Shown here piece after piece: positions 20,763-27,942 of a stretch of DNA of 55,652 bases (position 1 is the first letter of the stretch; each line of letters starts with the position of its first letter). This DNA comes from Actinomycetes bacterium (GTDB lineage: Bacteria; Actinomycetota; Acidimicrobiia; Acidimicrobiales; UBA8190). The notes under the pieces were generated by a model. It made no database searches. It was not told the origin of the DNA and saw only the letters and a list, made by a program, of their open reading frames with translations. The position numbers and the translations under genes were made by a program. The stretch covers positions 1 through 55,652 of the forward strand of contig JAKAQW010000003.1 in assembly GCA_021819525.1 (NCBI GenBank). The letters run 5' to 3'.

Positions 20763-21815
20763 GTGGGAGCGCCGACCTTGACATCCGAGGTCGATCTCCG
20801 TACGGCGCTGGGGCCGCTGGTCTTGGCCACGCCGGTCATGCCGGCTTCGGGGTGCTTCGGCCCAGAGCTCGCGACCATCGTGCCGGTCGGCTCGCTGGGC
20901 GCGGTGGTGACCAAGACGATCTTCTCGGCGCGCCGCTCGGGGAACCGCCCGCACCGCTTGACCGAGACGGCCGCCGGCGTCCTCAACAGCATCGGCATCC
21001 CCAGCCCGGGCGTGGCCACGTTTCGTAGCGAGGTCCTGCCACGCTATCGAGCCATCGGCGTGCCGGTGGTGGTGAGCATCGGCGGTCTTCGGGTCGAGGA
21101 GTACTGGCAGATAACCGAGGAGCTTCACGACGAAGCTGTCGACGCTTTCGAGGTGAACGTGTCCTGCCCCAACCTCGAGCGTGGTGGGCTCACCATCGGT
21201 GCCAACCCTGACCAGGTCGGCGAGGTGGTGGCCGGTGTCCGCGCGCGAACCGACCGGCCGGTGCTGGTGAAGCTGACGCCGAACGTCACTTCTGTCGTCG
21301 AGGCAGCCCGCGTCGCCGAGTCGGTCGGTGCCACTGCGCTCACCGTGGCGAACACCTTCCTGGGGCTCGCCGTCGACCTCCGGGCGCGTCGACCCGTGCT
21401 GGGCAACGCCATGGGCGGGCTGTCAGGTCCAGCGGTGAAGCCCCTTGCGTTGCGTCTGGTATGGGAGGCCTCTCGGGCAGTCAGCGTCCCCGTGATCGGC
21501 TGCGGAGGCATCAGCTCTGCGACCGACGCCGTTGAGTTCTTGCTGGCCGGAGCGTCGGCGGTGCAAGTTGGCACGGCAACCTTCGCGAGGCCCGACACCA
21601 TGGCCGAGATGGTGGAGGAGCTGCCGGCGGCGCTCGGTCTGGCCGGCGCCTCATCGGTGCATGAGGTCGTCGGCCAGCTCCAGGTGGGCAACGACTGCCT
21701 GGCTGACGACACGCTGGGGGTGCCGGGTGCCTCCGACGGCGCCGGCGGCGGCCGTGGCGCTCGTTGTCACCCGACGTTCAGAAAGCTGCCGACGTGCGAA
21801 GCTGGGGTTCCATGA
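20763..21815 (+). CDS. pyrD: Dihydroorotate dehydrogenase catalytic subunit, class 1B
   Basis: This FMN enzyme interconverts dihydroorotate and orotate. Class 1 is shown by the catalytic cysteine in NVSCPN (Cys135; class 2 has Ser). Class 1B is shown by ANTFLGLAVD, RRPVLGNAMGGLSGPA and KPLALRLVWE. FMN-site residues include Lys51 (VVTKT), Lys170 (LVKLTPN) and CGGISSATDAVEFLLAGASAV (split by one residue from the family form). Class 1B enzymes pair with PyrK and use NAD(H), and a pyrK is encoded 3.4 kb downstream in the same operon. A 25-residue tail after the conserved end is non-homologous. The GTG at 20763 has only a weak ribosome-binding site. In this operon the reductive direction (orotate to dihydroorotate) is plausible. 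Confidence 0.92.
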   Translation: MGAPTLTSEVDLRTALGPLVLATPVMPASGCFGPELATIVPVGSLGAVVTKTIFSARRSGNRPHRLTETAAGVLNSIGIPSPGVATFRSEVLPRYRAIGVPVVVSIGGLRVEEYWQITEELHDEAVDAFEVNVSCPNLERGGLTIGANPDQVGEVVAGVRARTDRPVLVKLTPNVTSVVEAARVAESVGATALTVANTFLGLAVDLRARRPVLGNAMGGLSGPAVKPLALRLVWEASRAVSVPVIGCGGISSATDAVEFLLAGASAVQVGTATFARPDTMAEMVEELPAALGLAGASSVHEVVGQLQVGNDCLADDTLGVPGASDGAGGGRGARCHPTFRKLPTCEAGVP

Positions 21816-21852
21816 GGGGGATCAGATCCTGCACGGCCGGAGCTCGCAGGTA

Positions 21853-22629
21853 ATGGGCATGCAGGCCGTGAGCCGAGCGGCATCGGTGTTGCGCGCGCTG
21901 GCGGAAGCCGACCGGGACCTCGGTGTCGCCGAGGTGGCCGCTGCGGTGGGTCTGCCGATCGGCAGCGTGCACCGGATGCTGATGGCGCTGGCCGAGGAGC
22001 AGCTGGTGAGCCGGAGCCCGACGTCGGGACGGTTTCGCATCTCCAGTGGTCTGTACCGCATAGCGGTTCGTGGCTTCGAACGTCGAGGGCTGGCCATGGC
22101 CGCCGCCCAACCCCTGGCCAGGCTGCGGGACCGTACCGGAGAGACGGCGTTCGTCTGCCAGCTCGTCGGCCAGGACGTCGTCTGTGTGGCCATCGCCGAG
22201 ACGCTTCGACCGCTGCGGCTCTTCGTCCAGGTGGGGCAGACCATGCCACCGCACGCTGCCGCGTCGGCTCGGGTCGTCCTGGCCTACCGTGACCAGGCGG
22301 AGGTAGAGCGCATCTTGCAGAGCCATCAGCTCGATGCCTTCACCGCCACTACGCCGAGCACGAGAGAGGACGTCTTGACCCACCTGACCAAGGTTCGAGC
22401 TTCGGGCTACGACATCTGCGACGACGAGCTGGACGAGCACGTCTGGGCGGTGGCCGCTCCGGTACGCGTAGACGAAGAGCTCGTCGCCGCGAGCGTCACG
22501 GTCGCTGCTCCCAGCCGGCGGCTTCCCGACGCTGCCGCGCGCGCCGAGGTGGTCGACGCGGTACGCGTGACGGCGGCGGAGATCGAGGAGACGACTCGAG
22601 CTTGGCACGAGCGGAGCGTGGCGTCGTGA
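21853..22629 (+). CDS. IclR-family transcriptional regulator
   Basis: IclR proteins have an N-terminal winged helix and a C-terminal effector-binding domain, and often control catabolic operons. The 258-residue product begins with the HTH (QAVSRAASVLRALAEADRDL, then GVAEVAAAVGLPIGSVHRML and GRFRISSGLYRI). The IclR ligand domain follows, with the family marks MPPHAAASARVVLAY and SGYDICDDELDEHVWAVAAPV. ATG 21853 is used; ATG 21859 is an alternative, with GGAG at 21839-21842. Its stop overlaps the pyrE-like GTG by 4 nt. It may act on the palindrome at 17601-17619, with orotate, dihydroorotate or carbamoyl-aspartate as possible effector (inference). Confidence 0.93.
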   Translation: MGMQAVSRAASVLRALAEADRDLGVAEVAAAVGLPIGSVHRMLMALAEEQLVSRSPTSGRFRISSGLYRIAVRGFERRGLAMAAAQPLARLRDRTGETAFVCQLVGQDVVCVAIAETLRPLRLFVQVGQTMPPHAAASARVVLAYRDQAEVERILQSHQLDAFTATTPSTREDVLTHLTKVRASGYDICDDELDEHVWAVAAPVRVDEELVAASVTVAAPSRRLPDAAARAEVVDAVRVTAAEIEETTRAWHERSVAS

Positions 22630-23216
22630 TCGACCTCGGTGACGTGCCCGAACCGCTGGCCGTCGTGTTCAGTCACCGCGACCGGGCCAAGGAGCTCCAG
22701 GAGCTGGCCAGCGACGTGGTGAGTGCTGCCTATCTGCGGGGCGATTTCGTCCTCAGCTCGGGAGCACGCAGCAGCTTCTACTTCGACAAGTACTTGTTCG
22801 AGACCAAGCCGACCATCCTCAGGCGCACGGTGAGCTTCCTCGCCGAGCTCGTCCCGGACCGGGTGGAGCGGTTGGCAGGCCCCGAGCTCGGGGCCGTGTC
22901 ACTGGCGGCTGCCCTGTCGCTCGAGACCGGCATCCCGTTCGTCATCGTCCGCAAGCAGTCCAAGTCGTACGGTACGTCGGTGCTGGTCGAAGGGGAGCTG
23001 CACCGTGGCGAGCAGGTGCTCATCGTAGAAGACGTCATCAGCACGGCGGCCGAGGCCCTTCGGGCTGCCCGGCAAGTGGAGCAGGCCGGGGCGACCGTCT
23101 GCGGGATCCTGGCGGTCATCGATCGCGAACAGGGCGGTGCAGCGAACATCAGCGAGGCCGGGTACCCGTTCACAGCGCTGTTCCGCTTGCGGGACTTTCG
23201 CATTTCCGGATCGTGA
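22626..23216 (+). CDS. pyrE: Orotate phosphoribosyltransferase-like protein with altered PRPP loop
   Basis: The 196-residue protein has the OPRT layout: FVLSSGARSSFYFDKYLFET (PyrE hood), PELGAVSLAAALSLETG, and the catalytic-loop lysines in VRKQSKSYGT. Canonical PyrE makes OMP from orotate and PRPP. The PRPP-binding signature, normally EDVxTTGGS or EDTSTTGNS, is VEDVISTAAEA here (about 135-145). The Gly pair and the terminal Ser/Asn that hold the 5'-phosphate are missing, so activity is uncertain. It may be a divergent enzyme or a pseudo-enzyme that senses orotate. GTG 22626 overlaps the iclR stop (GTGA); a TTG at 22602 is also possible. Confidence 0.8.
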   Translation: MIDLGDVPEPLAVVFSHRDRAKELQELASDVVSAAYLRGDFVLSSGARSSFYFDKYLFETKPTILRRTVSFLAELVPDRVERLAGPELGAVSLAAALSLETGIPFVIVRKQSKSYGTSVLVEGELHRGEQVLIVEDVISTAAEALRAARQVEQAGATVCGILAVIDREQGGAANISEAGYPFTALFRLRDFRISGS

Positions 23217-23237
23217 TGAGGAAGAGTCGGTGACACC

Positions 23238-23870
23238 ATGGACGATCGTCCGATGAGCGAAGCGGCGGCCAGCGTGGCGCTGACCCAGGGAGCTGGTCCA
23301 GGGTCCGCACTGGCGGGGAGCGCCGTGCTGGAGCTGCTGCGACGAGGGGTCAGTGGCGCCTCGGTGCCCTCTGCGAGCTCCGGCCAGGGCGCCGTCGAGG
23401 AGGCCCAGGCGGTTTGCCGGCTGGTGCAGCAAGCCAAGTACAGCGGGCTCGTCGACCCCGCCGGGGCGGAGCATCTCGGACGGGAGTTGGCCGCCCGCCT
23501 GGCGTCCGTCCGTCCCGACGTGCTGCTGGTCTGGCAGGACGTGGAGGACGTTGTGCTGGGCTACGTGGTGGCCCGGGCGCTGGACGTGGCCATGATCCGA
23601 GCGTACGACGCCGAGGGCATCGTGGCCTGCAGCGGAGAGATTCCCCGCCAGGCTCGCGCCGTGGCGGTGACCGACGCTGTACGAGACCCGACGGTCATGC
23701 GTGCGTTGCGCAGCGTCGTCGAACGAAGCGGCGGGGAGCTGGTGGCGATCGGCACCTTGGTAGCGTCGAGCCTTGCCCCCGTCGACGTGAAGGTTGTCGC
23801 ACTGGTTGCCGATGCTGCCACTGCCGATGCTGCCACTGCCGATGCTGGCGAAGAGACCGGCGCGAGATGA
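23238..23870 (+). CDS. Degenerate phosphoribosyltransferase-fold protein of unknown function
   Basis: I do not recognise a named family. The middle of the 210-residue protein follows a type I PRTase pattern: VRPDVLLVWQDVEDVVLGYV where PRTases have the pyrophosphate loop, then VARALDVAMIRAYD. RAVAVTDAVRDPTVMRALRS stands where the VVDDxxxTGxT PRPP motif would be, and GGELVAIGTLV follows. Both acidic residues and the TG of that motif are absent. The N-terminus is Ala/Ser-rich, and the tail has 15-bp repeats coding ATADA. It sits 21 nt after the pyrE-like gene with GAGGAAG upstream, and overlaps the hydrolase start by ATGA. It may partner or regulate the pyrE-like protein (inference). Confidence 0.7.
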   Translation: MDDRPMSEAAASVALTQGAGPGSALAGSAVLELLRRGVSGASVPSASSGQGAVEEAQAVCRLVQQAKYSGLVDPAGAEHLGRELAARLASVRPDVLLVWQDVEDVVLGYVVARALDVAMIRAYDAEGIVACSGEIPRQARAVAVTDAVRDPTVMRALRSVVERSGGELVAIGTLVASSLAPVDVKVVALVADAATADAATADAGEETGAR

Positions 23871-25267
23871 GCACGGTGCCTGGCCGGACCGACCTTCCGG
23901 GTAGCGCCCGAGCCGCCGGCAAGAGACCGTTAGACGGCCAAACCGGCCCCCGGGCGGGGCTGTCGGACATCCCGCCGCAGCCCACCGCTTCGCTCGCAGA
24001 GCCAGCCGAGTCGCTGCGAGCAGACCCGGTCCGCATCGCCGCCGACTTGGAGGCCATCGCCCGGATCGGGGGCGGCGAAGGAGGTGTCACTCGTCCCGGG
24101 TACAGCCCGCTGGAGCGCCAGGCCCACGAGCTGGTGGGCGGGTGGTTGACCGATCTGGGGTTGACGGTGTGGGGGGACGCCGCCGGCAACACCATCGCCG
24201 AGCTGCCGGCCCCGGCGTCGAAGCCTGCGCTCGGCACCGGCTCCCACCTCGACAGCGTTCCCGGCGGTGGCCGGTTCGACGGGGTGGTGGGGGTGGTGGG
24301 GGCAGTCGAAGTGGTGCGGATGCTGCGAGATGCAGGTGTCACGTTGGGCCGCCCGTTGCGGGTCGTGTGCTTTGCTGCCGAAGAGGGCGCCCGTTTCGGC
24401 CAGGCGTGCCTAGGCAGCCGGGCGGTGGCTGGGATCGGGGCCAGCGACATCGACGAGATCCGCGACGAGGGGGGAGTGACTCGTGCCCAGGCCATGCGGG
24501 AGGTCGGGCTCGACCCGACCGATCTCGACCTGGCTCGCTGGGATCCGCGGGACTGGGCGGCGTTCCTCGAGCTCCACGTGGAGCAGGGCACCGTGTTGGA
24601 GTCACAGGGAGTGCGGGTCGGTGTCGTCGACCTGGTGTCGGGCAGCACCCGCCTCGAGCTGGAGCTCCACGGCCGGGCCTCGCACTCGGGGGGTACACCG
24701 ATGACCGGGCGGTCCGACGCTCTGGCCGCGGCGGCCGAGATCGTGACGGCGGCCGAGCACGTGGCGAACGACCCCCGCCATCGTGGCACCCGGGCGACCA
24801 TCGGCCGGCTCCAGGTGGCGCCAGGGAACATCACGACCATACCGGGCCATGTCGTGTGCACCCTCGACGTCCGCGATGTGGACAGCGACCGCCAGCGCCT
24901 CACCGTGCTCGAGATGCTCCGCCGAGGTGCCGAGGCGTGTGCCCGGCGTCACGTGTCCATGTCGGTCAGGCTCATCGGTGACACCTCGCCTGCCGTCCTG
25001 CCGATCTGGGTGCGTCGCGTCGTCACCCGGGCCGCCCGCGCCGTCGGGGTCGAGTACCGGGTGGTGACCAGCGGCGCCAGTCACGATGCGCAGTCGGTGA
25101 ACACCATCGTTCCCGCGGGCATCATCTTCGTGCCGAGCCGGGCGGGTCTGAGCCACGTCGCCGAGGAGTGGACCGACGCCGCCGACATCGCCATGGGCAC
25201 CGACGTGCTGGCCAGGTCGCTCATCGAGCTGGACGGCGAGCTGGCTGTCATCGAGGGGATCCGGTGA
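23867..25267 (+). CDS. M20-family N-carbamoyl-amino-acid / ureido hydrolase
   Basis: This is a metal-dependent amidohydrolase of the M20 clan, in the group with allantoate amidohydrolase, N-carbamoyl-L-amino-acid hydrolase and beta-ureidopropionase. Visible metal and active-site residues are His127/Asp129 (GSHLDS), Asp138 (GRFDG), Glu172/Glu173 (AAEEGARF), His237 (ELHVEQG), and His406 and His430 (TSGASHDAQ, LSHVAEEW). About 50 non-conserved residues precede the core, giving 466 aa. It is coupled to both neighbours by 4-nt overlaps. With dihydroorotase and DHOD beside it, N-carbamoyl-L-aspartate is the natural candidate substrate, giving aspartate, CO2 and ammonia (ureidosuccinase). Beta-ureidopropionase or allantoate hydrolase remain alternatives. 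Confidence 0.87.
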   Translation: MSTVPGRTDLPGSARAAGKRPLDGQTGPRAGLSDIPPQPTASLAEPAESLRADPVRIAADLEAIARIGGGEGGVTRPGYSPLERQAHELVGGWLTDLGLTVWGDAAGNTIAELPAPASKPALGTGSHLDSVPGGGRFDGVVGVVGAVEVVRMLRDAGVTLGRPLRVVCFAAEEGARFGQACLGSRAVAGIGASDIDEIRDEGGVTRAQAMREVGLDPTDLDLARWDPRDWAAFLELHVEQGTVLESQGVRVGVVDLVSGSTRLELELHGRASHSGGTPMTGRSDALAAAAEIVTAAEHVANDPRHRGTRATIGRLQVAPGNITTIPGHVVCTLDVRDVDSDRQRLTVLEMLRRGAEACARRHVSMSVRLIGDTSPAVLPIWVRRVVTRAARAVGVEYRVVTSGASHDAQSVNTIVPAGIIFVPSRAGLSHVAEEWTDAADIAMGTDVLARSLIELDGELAVIEGIR

Positions 25268-26223
25268 CGGCCGGCGGCGCGCCCACCGTGCCGGACCTTC
25301 CCCCTGACCCCACCGAGACCGGCGCCCTCCCATTGGACGACGGGCAGGCGTCTGCCACCTGGGCAGGCTCCGGCGATGCGGGTCCCGCCGATGGCTCGCT
25401 GGTGATGCTGGATGCTCCGGCGACCGGCGCCCGACCGTCGCTGACCCGGGCGGCGGTGGTCTCCAACGATCATCTCGGCGACCGGTATTGGCGGATGCGA
25501 CTGCTGGCGCCCGACATCGCCAGGCACACCCAGCCCGGCCAGTTCGTCATGCTGACTGTGACGCCGTCAGGCCCGTCGAACTGGGTCTTGCCCCGGCCCA
25601 TGGCTGTGGCCGATCGTGACGAGATGCAAGAGACGATCGACGTGGTCTACGGGGCCCACGGCTGGGGCACCCGGCAGATGGCGGCGATCGGGGCGCGCGA
25701 CGAGCTCACGGTGGTCGGGCCACTGGGAAATGGGTTCCGGCTCGAGCCGACTACCAGGCACCTGATGGTGGTGGGGAGAGGTATCGGGCTATGTTCCCTG
25801 AGCCTGCTGGCGGTCGCGGCCTCGCAGCGGGGAGCGGCGGTGTCAGCGGTGTTGAGCGCCCGGCACCGAGAAGCGAACGTGCTCGTCCCGTTCTTCGAAG
25901 CCGTGCCTGACAGCCGAGTGGTGACGGCGCTCGACAGCGACGGCTCGAGCGATCCCCAGGTGCTCGGCCCCGAGCTTCGGATCTTGCTCGAGGAGACGCC
26001 GGCTCAGCAGATCGCCACCTGCGGCTCCCGCCGGCTGCTGCGGATGTGCTCGGCGCTGGCCGAAGCGACTGGTGCCACCCTCCAGGTGGCCGTGGAGGCC
26101 CATATGGCCTGCGGCATGGGGTACTGCCACGGGTGCTCCGCTTGGGTCCAGGGGGTCGACCAGGAGGGGCCGTTGGTCTGCCGGGACGGCCCGGTCTTCG
26201 CTTGGTTGCCTGCCGGGCGGTGA
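25264..26223 (+). CDS. pyrK: Dihydroorotate dehydrogenase electron-transfer subunit PyrK-like
   Basis: PyrK carries FAD and a [2Fe-2S] cluster and links PyrD FMN to NAD(H). The 319-residue protein has about 55 non-conserved residues first. The ferredoxin-reductase-like fold follows: QPGQFVMLTV, RPMAVAD (FAD site) and GNGFRLEPTTRHLMVVGRGIG. The C-terminal cluster site is ACGMGYCHGCSAWV followed by GPLVCRDGPVF, which supplies four cysteines in the PyrK spacing. One glycine of the usual GGGIG nucleotide motif is Arg (VGRGIG). GTG 25264 overlaps the hydrolase stop, and the pyrC GTG overlaps its own stop. It is the expected partner of the class 1B PyrD at 20763. Confidence 0.9.
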   Translation: MTAGGAPTVPDLPPDPTETGALPLDDGQASATWAGSGDAGPADGSLVMLDAPATGARPSLTRAAVVSNDHLGDRYWRMRLLAPDIARHTQPGQFVMLTVTPSGPSNWVLPRPMAVADRDEMQETIDVVYGAHGWGTRQMAAIGARDELTVVGPLGNGFRLEPTTRHLMVVGRGIGLCSLSLLAVAASQRGAAVSAVLSARHREANVLVPFFEAVPDSRVVTALDSDGSSDPQVLGPELRILLEETPAQQIATCGSRRLLRMCSALAEATGATLQVAVEAHMACGMGYCHGCSAWVQGVDQEGPLVCRDGPVFAWLPAGR

Positions 26224-27590
26224 ACGATCACCGATCCACGCGTCGAGCTCCTGTTCGGGGTGGCGCCGGCAGCCACCCGCTGCTGCTACGGGGGGCCCGG
26301 CTGCTCGGCGGTCCTCGCCACGACGTCCTGTTGGCAGGCGGTGTGGTGGCGGCAGTCGGTACCGAGGCGACCGGCCAGGGCGCCGACCTGCACGCCACGT
26401 GGGTCGATGTGGAGGATCTGGTCCTCCTGCCCGGTTTGGTCGACCTCCACACCCATCTCCGGGAGCCCGGCGACGAAGCCAGCGAGACCGTCGTCTCGGC
26501 GACGCGTGCCGCTGCAGCAGGCGGGTTCACCGCCGTGCATGCGATGGCCAACACCGATCCGCCGACCGACACCACGACCCGTGCCGAAGCGCTTAGCCGG
26601 GCGGCAGCGGCGCGCGCGGTGGTCGACGTGGCCGTGGTAGGGGCGGTGACCGTCGGGCGGCGCGGCGCGCACCTGGTCGACATGGAGGCCATGGCCCACA
26701 GCCGTGCCCGGGTGCGGATCTTCTCCGACGACGGATCGTGTGTCGCCGATCCGCTGGTCATGCGCCAGGCGCTGCGCACCGCGGCGTCTCTTGGCGCGGT
26801 CGTCGCTCAGCACGCCCAGGAACCTCGCCTCACCGAGGACGCCCAGGTGAACGAGCGACGGTCCACCGCCGAGCTGCCCGGCTGGCCTCCAGTGGCTGAA
26901 GAGGCCGTCGTAGCCCGAGACTGCGTGCTGGCTCACGACCTCGGCGCCCCGCTGCACGTCTGTCACGTCTCGAGCGCGGGCACCCTCGATGTGCTCCGAT
27001 GGGCGAAGGCTCGCGGAACGACGGTGACCGCCGAGGTGGCCCCCCACCATCTGCTGCTCACCGACGACCTGGTGAGCACCGGCGACCCGCTGTACAAGGT
27101 CAACCCGCCACTGCGAAGCGAGGAGGACGCCGAGGCCTTGCGGGCCGGACTGGCCGACGGCACCATCGACGCGGTGGCCACCGACCACGCCCCGCACACC
27201 TCGGAGCGCAAGTCGTGCGCCTGGGTTCACGCGTCTCCGGGCATGCTCGGGTTGGAGCGGGCGCTGGCGGTGGTCGTCACCACCATGGTGGCTCCAGGAC
27301 GCCTCGACTGGGCTCAGCTCGCCGATCGCATGGCCCACCGACCGGCGGCCATCGGCGGCTTGGCCGACCAGGGCCGGCCCATCGCTGTCGGGGAGCCGGC
27401 CACGATCACGCTCGTCGACCCGGCCGCCGGTTGGCGGGCCGCACCGGCGTCTGTCACCTCGCTCAGTCGCAACGACCCCTATGTCGGGCGGCCGCTGCGG
27501 GGACGCGTGGAGGCCACGGTGCTGCGCGGCAGGGTCGTGCACCGAGCGCCGGGGGCTGCCGCTCGCGGATGGCCTGAAGAGGCAGGCTGA
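26220..27590 (+). CDS. pyrC: Class I dihydroorotase
   Basis: Dihydroorotase opens or closes the dihydroorotate ring (dihydroorotate to and from N-carbamoyl-L-aspartate). The 456-residue protein has the class I signature DLHTHLREPG (His77, His79). Asp170 in FSDDGSCV stands where many class I enzymes bridge the metals with Asp rather than carboxylated Lys. His198, His249 (HVCHVSSAGT) and Asp322 (ATDHAPH) complete the site; substrate Arg81 and Asn111 (MANTDPP) are present. It overlaps pyrK by 4 nt and is the last gene of the operon, followed by a strong inverted repeat. Hydantoinase-type activity is less likely because the LREPG motif favours true dihydroorotase. Confidence 0.93.
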   Translation: MNDHRSTRRAPVRGGAGSHPLLLRGARLLGGPRHDVLLAGGVVAAVGTEATGQGADLHATWVDVEDLVLLPGLVDLHTHLREPGDEASETVVSATRAAAAGGFTAVHAMANTDPPTDTTTRAEALSRAAAARAVVDVAVVGAVTVGRRGAHLVDMEAMAHSRARVRIFSDDGSCVADPLVMRQALRTAASLGAVVAQHAQEPRLTEDAQVNERRSTAELPGWPPVAEEAVVARDCVLAHDLGAPLHVCHVSSAGTLDVLRWAKARGTTVTAEVAPHHLLLTDDLVSTGDPLYKVNPPLRSEEDAEALRAGLADGTIDAVATDHAPHTSERKSCAWVHASPGMLGLERALAVVVTTMVAPGRLDWAQLADRMAHRPAAIGGLADQGRPIAVGEPATITLVDPAAGWRAAPASVTSLSRNDPYVGRPLRGRVEATVLRGRVVHRAPGAAARGWPEEAG

Positions 27591-27638
27591 CCGTCTCGCT
27601 CGGGAACCGCCCGCTGTCGGGTCGTGAGCGCGAGACGG
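27591..27638. terminator. Putative bidirectional terminator after pyrC
   Basis: CCGTCTCGC (27591-27599) and GCGAGACGG (27630-27638) form a perfect 9-bp stem that begins right after the pyrC TGA. There is no U-tract, which is common in GC-rich actinobacteria. It lies between pyrC and the convergent tRNA-Phe. Confidence 0.5.
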
Positions 27639-27644
27639 GCTGCC

Positions 27645-27720
27645 TGGTGGTCGGGACCGGCGTCGATCCGGTGACCTTCCGCTTTTCAGGCGGACGCTCT
27701 GCCAACTGAGCTACCCGACC
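27645..27720 (-). tRNA. tRNA-Phe (GAA)
   Basis: The minus strand folds into a cloverleaf. Acceptor GGTCGGG pairs with CCCGACC; D arm GCTC/GAGC; anticodon stem TCCGC/GCGGA with loop CTGAAAA (anticodon GAA); T stem ACCGG/CCGGT. Discriminator A and an encoded CCA (27645-27647) are present. The T loop ATCGACG departs slightly from consensus. Confidence 0.93.
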
Positions 27721-27745
27721 GGGTTCGCCCCGGAGCACCCGGGAC

Positions 27746-27823
27746 TGGCGGTCCTGACGGGATTTGAACCCGCGACCTCCGGCTTGACAGGCCGGCGTGC
27801 ACTCCGAACTGCACCACAGGACC
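27746..27823 (-). tRNA. tRNA-Asp (GTC)
   Basis: Acceptor GGTCCTG pairs with CAGGACC. Anticodon stem CCGGC/GCCGG has loop CTGTCAA (anticodon GTC), and the T arm is GCGGG-TTCAAAT-CCCGT. Discriminator G and an encoded CCA (27746-27748) are present. Confidence 0.95.
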
Positions 27824-27845
27824 TCGATGTGCTGCTGTGCCGACG

Positions 27846-27918
27846 CACCCCCAACGGGATTCGAACCCGTGTTACCGCCTTGAAAGGGCGGCGTCCTGGG
27901 CCGCTAGACGATGGGGGC
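27846..27918 (-). tRNA. tRNA-Glu (TTC)
   Basis: Acceptor GCCCCCA pairs with TGGGGGT (G-U at the first pair). Anticodon stem CCGCC/GGCGG has loop CTTTCAA (anticodon TTC), and the T arm is ACGGG-TTCGAAT-CCCGT. Discriminator G; CCA is not encoded. It is first in a Glu-Asp-Phe transcript, an order common in actinobacteria. Confidence 0.95.
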
Positions 27919-27942
27919 AAGACCGACCAGAGCCTTCGCAGG

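Noticed and set aside
27645-27918. tRNA cluster as the attachment site of a mobile element
   Set aside because: No integrase nearby and no second copy of a tRNA 3' end seen in the window. The T4SS-like genes lie about 10 kb away with housekeeping genes between.
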